From Escarpia spicata (lineage: Eukaryota; Annelida; Polychaeta; Sabellida; Siboglinidae): a stretch of DNA of 64,000 nucleotides. Made by a program: the position numbers and the translations under genes. Positions 24,301 to 33,300 of the stretch are shown piece after piece (the first letter of the stretch is position 1; the number at the start of each line of letters is the position of its first letter). The DNA lies in contig OZ023213.1 in assembly GCA_963995525.1 (NCBI GenBank), positions 45,824,794 through 45,888,793 on the forward strand, in the 5' to 3' direction. Under the pieces are notes generated by a model, which did no database searches, was not told the DNA's origin, and saw nothing but the letters and a program-made list of their open reading frames with translations.

Positions 24301-27300
24301 GTCGACAGCAAGAGAAGAAGTTGGAAGCAGCAAAGCAGGCCGAGATAACGAAGGTTGGTCTGCAGTCGAAGGAGTTGCGTGACAGATTGCTTGCTCTTGA
24401 GGCCGAGATTGAACAGTTCAGGCGTGAGAATGCAACTCTGGAGAAACTCCGCAAAGAGAGAGAAGAGGTGAGCAGAAATGGGGAGTAAAATATCTGATTG
24501 TAGCTACCTTGGAAAGTGATGTGGTTGAAATTAGAAGCATATCATCACCAAATATGATAACTGTTCCTGTTATTTTGAAGATCAAGGTATGAATATTATT
24601 GTCTGAGAATAGTATTCTGGTAGTTTAAGTTGATTCTGGATTCAGTTGGATTTATATTTGGTGAGGAAGTTCATGTGCCTGTCTGAATCACTCTGTTGGC
24701 TCTGGTAGAACTAGAGGATCAATAGAATTGTGCCCATGAGTTTGATATTGAGTAACAATGGGATTGCAGTTGGCAAGATTACCCATGGGTTGTAGTTGTT
24801 GTTGGAAAAGTTAAATCTGTTTCTTACTCTATAAGACACACTCTACAGTTTGTGCCAAATTTTAAATGTCCTATCTACCTGCCATGTCTCCCCTTCATTG
24901 ACGTATCCAGTACTTCGCTGTTTGACTATGTCACAATCACATTTTTGTGCATGACCTCCGTCAAGTTTTTGCCTTTGCCAACAATGTTGATAACGGTTAT
25001 ATACCTGAATTACATTACTATTGTTGCATGACATCTCATAAATCAAACATTCCCACATACAGTTGTCACTTTAAAAACTTTGCCTTATGTTTTTGTCATA
25101 AAGGAACACTTTCTTGACCAGAATTTCCACAAAATATACAACGAAATGTCCGAACCCAACACATGTTTTCTGATAGCTTGACGGAGGTTTTGCTAGGCTA
25201 TAGGTCACATGATGGATAGGTCAAATGATGACCTAAGTAGTAAGACCAGGCGTTTGTGTCTGCAGGGGCTGGAACACCTGAAGCGAGAGATGATCGAGTT
25301 TGAGAAACAGAAGGCCGAGGAGATGACCAAACTACAGGAGTTTAAGAATGACGAGATCAAGAAACTCAAGTTAGTTCGTTTAATAATAATATATTTTATT
25401 TGATATAGCGCCAGATCCTATCTTAAATTGTTCATGGCAGTTTGCAGCACATGAAAGACAAATTTGTGGTGCTGGATGGTACTTTTTAGTGTTAGGTGGG
25501 GCTTTGTGGTGTTGAGTGGGGCTTTGTTGTGTTGAGTGGTGGTTTGTTATTGAGTGGTGATTTAGCTTTTGTAGGTTTAAATGGTGTTGTGTAGAGCTTT
25601 ATGGTGTTGATTGGTGCTTTGTCGTGTTGGGTAGTGATTTGTGGTGTTGGGTAGTGATTCGTGGTGTTGGGTGGTGATTTGTGGTGTTGAATGGGGATTT
25701 GTGGTGTTGTCATAGTAACCGTGAACAATCAATCAAACATGGCTGCCACAATGGCAGAGTGTAAATCTGTGTGTCTACTTTTGTTTTAGTAGATTACATT
25801 TCTGTGAGATTTCAAATTTTAATCTATGGATTGTCATTTGGACTATGATAAGGTAGCCGCTTTGTTGCATAAGGCCAAGATGGTGGCATGTAAGGCTGTT
25901 ATTGTCACCACAGTACAGGTTATAGATGGACTTCCAAGGATTCGATTTTCTTAGCTATGGTTTGAGAACACAAGTAAGTAGATACATTTGACATAGTTCA
26001 GCGTAAGCTCACTACATCTCTTGTTTGTCTGTATGTGTCAAGGTTTTGAGTTTAGGGGTGACTAAGTCATATTCTAGACTGGTTTCTGGTTAACAAGCTT
26101 CATACGCAGCATGGAAATTGTTGAATAACATGAAATTTCATTAGTTAAAAGTCAATGGTTTGAAATCCTGGCATTTTCTAAATGGCATGGAAAAGCCTGG
26201 AATTTAAAGTTTTCAGAAATAAACATTGCGCACCAACAGTCTCAGTACTCCCTGGCAGATCGCTTGCCGAAACTCTGAAGATCAGCTCAGCCAATAATAT
26301 CGCTTGCTGCAAATTCCAGTGGTCTTTTGAGTGGTCTTCGTGGACTGTTTGGGCAGCATAAGTAATTATTTGGATACACAGTACCGCTCAGCAGCTCGTG
26401 AGAATGGTCGAATGGGTAACTATATTGGAATTCCTGGAATTGGGGCACAAGTCAGTCAGGTGTCTGCACTGTTCTCACGGTTGGCACGGCGAAGTCAATT
26501 ATGAGTTTGTGTAAGCTGTTACAGGTATTTTATTAACTAACCTTAAAATATGTCTTGTGTAACTGTAGCGCTCAAATGTAAGGTGGTTTTGGTAGGGATT
26601 TGTTTAAGGATGCCTGGAAAAAGCATGGAAGTATATAATTGCTAAAGTATATGAACCCTGGGTAAAGCAATAATAATTTTTTATATAGCATCCCATCCAG
26701 ATAATTGTGTTTGTAGGAGAGAGAGGAAGTTGTTTGAGCAACACCAGAAGGTGACGCGAGCAATGGCAGACAAAGAACAAAGGGAGGAGATAGACAGACT
26801 ACGGCAGCAGGTTGGTTGGGGGCACATCACCTAAAACCAGGCTTCTTATCAAATGAATATTGATGTAAATGTTTCAATAAATGTAAATGTTTAAATTTAC
26901 GTAGATGCCATTTTCCATGATCACATATACAAATGTTTTGGGATCACATGCAAATGTTTTGATTGTGTTTTTTGGCAATGTTTGTGAACTGTTCGTGTGG
27001 CTAGGAACATGTCATTATTTGCATATACTGTCGCTGATTACTGTGCTAACATGCAGAACACTGCTTTCCATCGAGGTTTTACCATTACTGTCGACATGTC
27101 TACTAGACCCTTAAGGCCAAGGGAGCGGTCATAATTTATCAGAGGGCATGTTGGAGGAATTAGGGGTGGGCTTAGTTTTCACTGTACCAGGGGTCAATAC
27201 TCAATTTTCAGTTTTCAGAATTATGCCAGAATTGTTTTGTATAAAATGGTGAGATTTTAGTGCACAAGATCAGATGGTGGGGCATATTACAGTGCACATG

Positions 27301-30300
27301 ATCAGATGGTGGGTCATATTACAGTGCACAAGATCAGATGGTGGGTCATATTACAGTGCACATGATCAGATGGTGGGTCATATTACAGTGCACATGATCA
27401 GATGGTGGGCCATATTACAGTGCACATGATCAGATGGTGGGTCATATTACAGTGCACATGATCAGATGGTGGGTCATATTACAGTGCACATGATCATATG
27501 GTGGGTCATATTACAGTGCACATGATCAGATGGTGGGTCATATTACAGTGCACATGATCAGATGGTGGGTCATATTACAGTGCACATGATTTTGGGGGTG
27601 TGGGATTTCTAATCTGGTGTTTTCAGTGATTTCTTTGATGCAGCCGCCTCTTATAAATAATGAACTCTCCCTAGATATTAAATAATGATCTCTCCCTAAG
27701 AAAAATTATCTCGTCCAATCAGTTGGCAGATCTGAAGGAAGAGATGAAGAAAAAGGAGCAGCGTTCGCTATCCAACACCACCAGACTACGGGAACGCCTC
27801 GAAGCCATCGAACTCGAGAATCAGGAAATGAAAAAAGAGATTCGGCTACTGGAACAGAAACGACTTGAGGAGTGGCAGCGACGAGAAACGGCGGCATCGA
27901 CGGCCACCGCAGCAATGAACGCCATGTCCAAGCACAGTGGGAAGGTGGGGCACCTGGTCATCTGTATATAAAAAAGAATTGCATTGAACTGTATTTTGTA
28001 AACATGCATGAACGGGGCATTAGCCCCGGAGTTGACGGTGTATAAATAAAGTTTTATTATTATTATATTAATACTCTAACTTTGGATCATGTTTGCTTTT
28101 ATTGTCTTAAATAATTTTCTAAAAAAATATACTGATTTTAGCAAATTAATATTTTGTCATGTTTCCTGTATTCTTATGAAATCTTCACGATTGCAAGGAA
28201 ATGGTATTATTATTATTTGCTCGTATTTTGAGAATTAGATATGTCAATATTCATATCTATTGAAGTTAGAAATTATCGTCAGGAAATTGGTTTTCATTTT
28301 GAATGAGACGAAAGGGTATGTTGAAGACAAAAATTGTACAATGCCTCCCCCCCAATATACAATTGGTGAGTAATTGCAATATGGCTACTCTACATCTACT
28401 CTGTGATGTGTATCCGTTAACCAATCACTGTGCTCATTGACTGACGCTGCTGCAGAGGCAAGAGACCAAGGCAAGTCAGGTGACTCTAAACAACGAATCA
28501 GAGCCATTGACACAAGTCAATCAAGCGGTCACCCACCGACTCAGTGGAGTGACATCTGGTGAGTTAAATCCGCATTACCATGTGATCAACTGAAGTTTAG
28601 GAGTTTGTGTGCATGATGTGTCTGATAAAGGCAAGGCATTTTAGTGACATTTCTGTTGTAAATAATTATACGAAGAATGATGTGTATAATCCAAGTTGAT
28701 ACAATGAGAACTAATGCCTTTGTCAGTGTTAGTGTTACAACCTGCAGAAACGGAAGAAACACAATGTTAAAGAGTTGTTTTATTCAGATCTGCTATAAAA
28801 CATTGTTAACAACAAATGATCTCCTTAAATACATTTCACTCTCAACTAAAGAGCTGTATAAACAAATAGAACCATTAGACTTTGTACTTTTAAGATTGCT
28901 ACACAATTAACACAATGTAAAAGACATCAAGTCATCATTACTTTCTACATATTTGTAAAATTTTAACTGCAAATGATGTTATGTTGAAACAATTTATTAA
29001 TAGAACAAGCACCACAGTAACACGTTTATAACTTAATTGTGACTGCTATGTTGTACTTTATTTTCTAGGTTATATTTATTAAGCTTTTTTGTTCGAGAAG
29101 GACGTAACGCCTCAAAAGTCGTACGACTTCAGTTATATCCCTTCAGCAGCAGCAGCAGCACATCTTACTGTGTAATGGTATTTTGTTGTTGAATAAATTT
29201 TCTATTGTTGACTGTGAGTGGTGTTGTGTCCAGATGTGATCCACCATGTACCCGGGGCAGGGCTGGACCTGGCAGAGGCGACACCACAAGAGATGCACTC
29301 CAGTCACAGACCGTCAGAACACGACGTTGTAGCAACAGAGTAAGTAACATCTAACTGCCTCCCCCTGTTGTTGTGATAGTGACACTGTTGTGATAGTTCA
29401 GAGTGGTTGAGTCGTTCTGATAGTGTCATAGTGACGTGTTGTTTTGACAGGCAGCTGTATTGAGTACATTTGCACTTTGCTCCAGGTCCACAGCCAGTGA
29501 GTGGTCTGCAGGAGTAACCGTGCCTCGCAAGGTGGCCGGAGGTCCAGGAGTGATGACCATCATTAACACGAATGACAAGACATACGAGGAGGTCGTGCAT
29601 GCTGACGGCAAGGTGTGCATCCAGATGGCATACAACAACAATTAATGTCCATCCACCAGTACTGATTGAATCCCTATGAAAATAGTTTGTTGGTGTGATG
29701 TGTAAATTTTTTCGAGCATTTTTACTTGGGGCACGTTGGTGCAGTGAATACTGAATGTACTACTGCTTTAGATCTTTCATGAGGTAGCAATAAATAATGT
29801 ACCAGTCACTCACATATTCGCACAGTGGCTATTTTTGCTGAATACACCAATATTTCAAAATCCGTCACCAGATTGGGACAAAATTGAGGGCTCTCAAGTT
29901 AGGGTTGATTTTTTCTGAAAAATGAGGTATGTAATTTTCACGAATTTTCCACACGAGGTTAGTTAATTAATGCTTCATGCACTGAGAAAGTTATTTCAAA
30001 AAGACCTCCCTACCTACACCCCATGGGGCCACAAACCAAGGGAATCAGTTATCACCACCACAGCATTTTGATTGCGAATGAACACAGAAAGAGACACGTG
30101 AACTTGGGAGGAGATTCAGTCAGACTGCCCCCAAAGTTACCATATTAACATGTAGATAGATGTTTTTTCCAGGTGGAGCGGATCTACAGCAACAATGCGC
30201 GAGAGATCCTCTTTGCCAACGGAACCCGCAAGCAGATCTCCGCTGACGGTCTTTCAGTTGTTGTCTCCTTCTTCAACGGAGATATCAAGCAAATGATGCC

Positions 30301-33300
30301 TGATCAACGTGTTGTGAGTCGTCACGCCACCTGGTGGCTCATCTCGTTACTTATTATTAGCCATTTTCTTTCATGTTTTCCAAAAAGTTCCAAAATTTTC
30401 AAAACACATGGTTGCTATTGTAATTCCAGAAAGATGGCCGTCTACATTATAGCATATATGAAGGTGTTACAGTGTATTATTTTAAGGAACTCCACTGAAA
30501 ATTTCATGGCAATATCTGTAAAAGTGACATAATGACAGTATTTGTAAAGGTCAACAGAAAATGCAAAATTTGAAAATACATTAGGAAGCAGAGCTACAAG
30601 ATCTGTTTTAACGTACAGTAAATGGCATTTTTATTTTTAATTCCATGAAAACAATTGGATAGTGTGTTTAATCATGAATGGTTGTAAAGTTTATTTATGA
30701 AAGTATTTTTACATTAGTTTGGGAATAGAGGACAGATGTATATTTTATTACATATTCTTTTAGATTTGTAATGAGTTGGAACTGTAGTCATTATAAAGTT
30801 TAATGGCGAAGTAGTGCAATAATGCTATGGAACTACATGTTTTGGCACATTGCTTATGCAATCACATTTCAGGTGTATTACTACGCCGATGCAAAAACAA
30901 CGCACACGACCTATTCCGACGGACTTGAGATTCTCCATTTCCCAACGTAAGTGGAACTCTATTTTGTCATTAACAACTTTATTACTAATTATCTTCATGA
31001 TACACACAAGGATGTATGATTTCTAATTAACCACTAATGTTTATTTAATTTCTGTAAATAATTTAATTTATGGTTCTGCCAACACTTAAAAATTGGTATT
31101 AGTAAACAAAAATATAAGAAATGTAGTTTGTTTATGAAGTTTATCTTGACAATGTATCATACATTTAATTACTCATGTTGATTTCTTATGTTTGTATTTA
31201 TTACATATTATTATTTTGGCCTGTGTAATTTCCTCTTGGGTAATATTTTCATTTAAGTTGGTAAATATTGATTTTTTTTTATTTACTGCAAATATTGTTT
31301 CCAGCATTCAGGTAAATGTAGCTGACCGTAAAAATTCTTACAACATGATAAGGAAAATATATAAATTAGTTGCGACATTGTGTGAACCAGGTACATGGAA
31401 AACAGGCATGTCAAGCAATCTAAACCAGAAACATGTTTTTTGTTGTTGTACTGATCTAGAAAACTGTGGGTGACGTGTTCACCCCCAACAAACATACCAA
31501 GAAAATATTCAGGTGCTTACCTATGCTAAAGTATTTCCCCAAAAAATAATCAAAGAAAGAAAATCTGTCTTACTTCCCTACCATTAAAATTGAAGAGCAA
31601 ATAATGGGAAACACAAATATTATTCTGAAAGGCCTAACTATTGTTGACTTATAGATTACTTACTTTGCTCTAACCGATTCATGCTGATATTTTTCTTACA
31701 AATGACTATCCCCGGTAATTTATTTTAACATTTGGACTTTGCTATAATCTACTGATGTTTATATGGTTATAAAGCTTTATTATCTTTACTTATTGTACAT
31801 TTCAATTGGTTTTATTTGTACTATTTATGTATTCATTTTATGTACAGCGCAGCAAACGTTTGTGGATATGGTGCTTTATAAAATAAATATTATTTGTGTG
31901 TATTGCAGGGGGCAGACAGAGAAGCATTACCCAGACGGCACGCGAGAGATCTCGTTTCCAGATCAGACCATCAAATACCTGTTTCCAAATGGTACAGAGG
32001 AGAGTATTTTTGTTGATGGAACAGTGATCCGCATCGACAAGGCAGGCAACAAGACTATGGAGTTCCCGAATGGGCAAAGAGAGGTGCACACCGGCGACTT
32101 CAAGGTAGTCTTAAAATAGTCCTAAACTTAAACCTGACTTTCAGTTTTGTCTAAAAAAAATAACAAATTAAAGATGACTTGAAGGTTTATCTAAGACATG
32201 TTTACAATTTACAGACAACGTCAGTGTCTGTCTGGAACTTGTGTAGAACTTAAATCTGACTTCAAGTTTTGTCTAAAACCTGTGTATAACTTAAACCAGA
32301 CTTCAAGGTATGTCTCAGACTTGACTAAAACGTAAACATTACTTCAATCTTTGTCTAGAACTTGTTTGAAAATTAAGGCTGACTTCAAGGTTTATCATTT
32401 TTTAAATGTAAACCTAACTTTAAGGTTGGACTATAAAACTTGTTTAAAAGTTAAGGCTGACTTCATGGTTGACTCAGACTTGTTTAAAACTTAAGGCTAA
32501 CTGCAATGTTTACCTAAAAGTGTTCTAAATATAAACCTAACTTAAAGATTTGACTAAAAGCTGTTTTAAATGGTTGACTTCAAGGTTTGTCTAAAACGTA
32601 AGACAACTTCATACAATTTTAAGACTTGTTTAAAATGTAAAGACGACTTCAATGATTGTTTAAAATTTTGTACAAATTAAAGTAAATTTTGAAGGTACCG
32701 GTATGTCTTAAACTTGTTTCAAACTTAAAGAGCTCTCACTTCAAGGTTTGTCTACAGTTTAGTCGCAAATTAAAGCCAACTTCGAGGTTTGTTTAAAACA
32801 TCTACAGTAAACCCTTACTGCATTGGAAAGTATGCACTTGTGTTGTTATTATTTTTTGAAAGTGTTTTAAGTGAGCCAAACGTAAATTGTTAAAAATTAC
32901 AGCGACCAACAATGGTCTTACTGGCTTACAGCAACATGACAGTCCGTGGTTAGGATATTGTCAGTTCATTATTCCGTACAGTAAATCATTATTGTTCTAT
33001 TTTTATGTTATACATTTTAACTAATAATAACCATATGTATCGAGTCCTGTGCGGCGGTGTCGAACCTTGGGCAAGTTCGTTTACTCTACATTGCTCCTGT
33101 TCATTCAGCTGTATGAATGAGTACCTGGTTATAGATAGTGGTGATGGTGTACGAATAGTCGTCACGCATTAATTGCAGCATGAGTGAATGCTTCCCAGAG
33201 AAGTTGAGGTGGTATTCAATTGAACAAGTCTGCCAGGGAGTTTAGTATAAAGCGCTTTGAGCAGTCCTGAGGACTGGATACTGCGCTACACACTACACGA

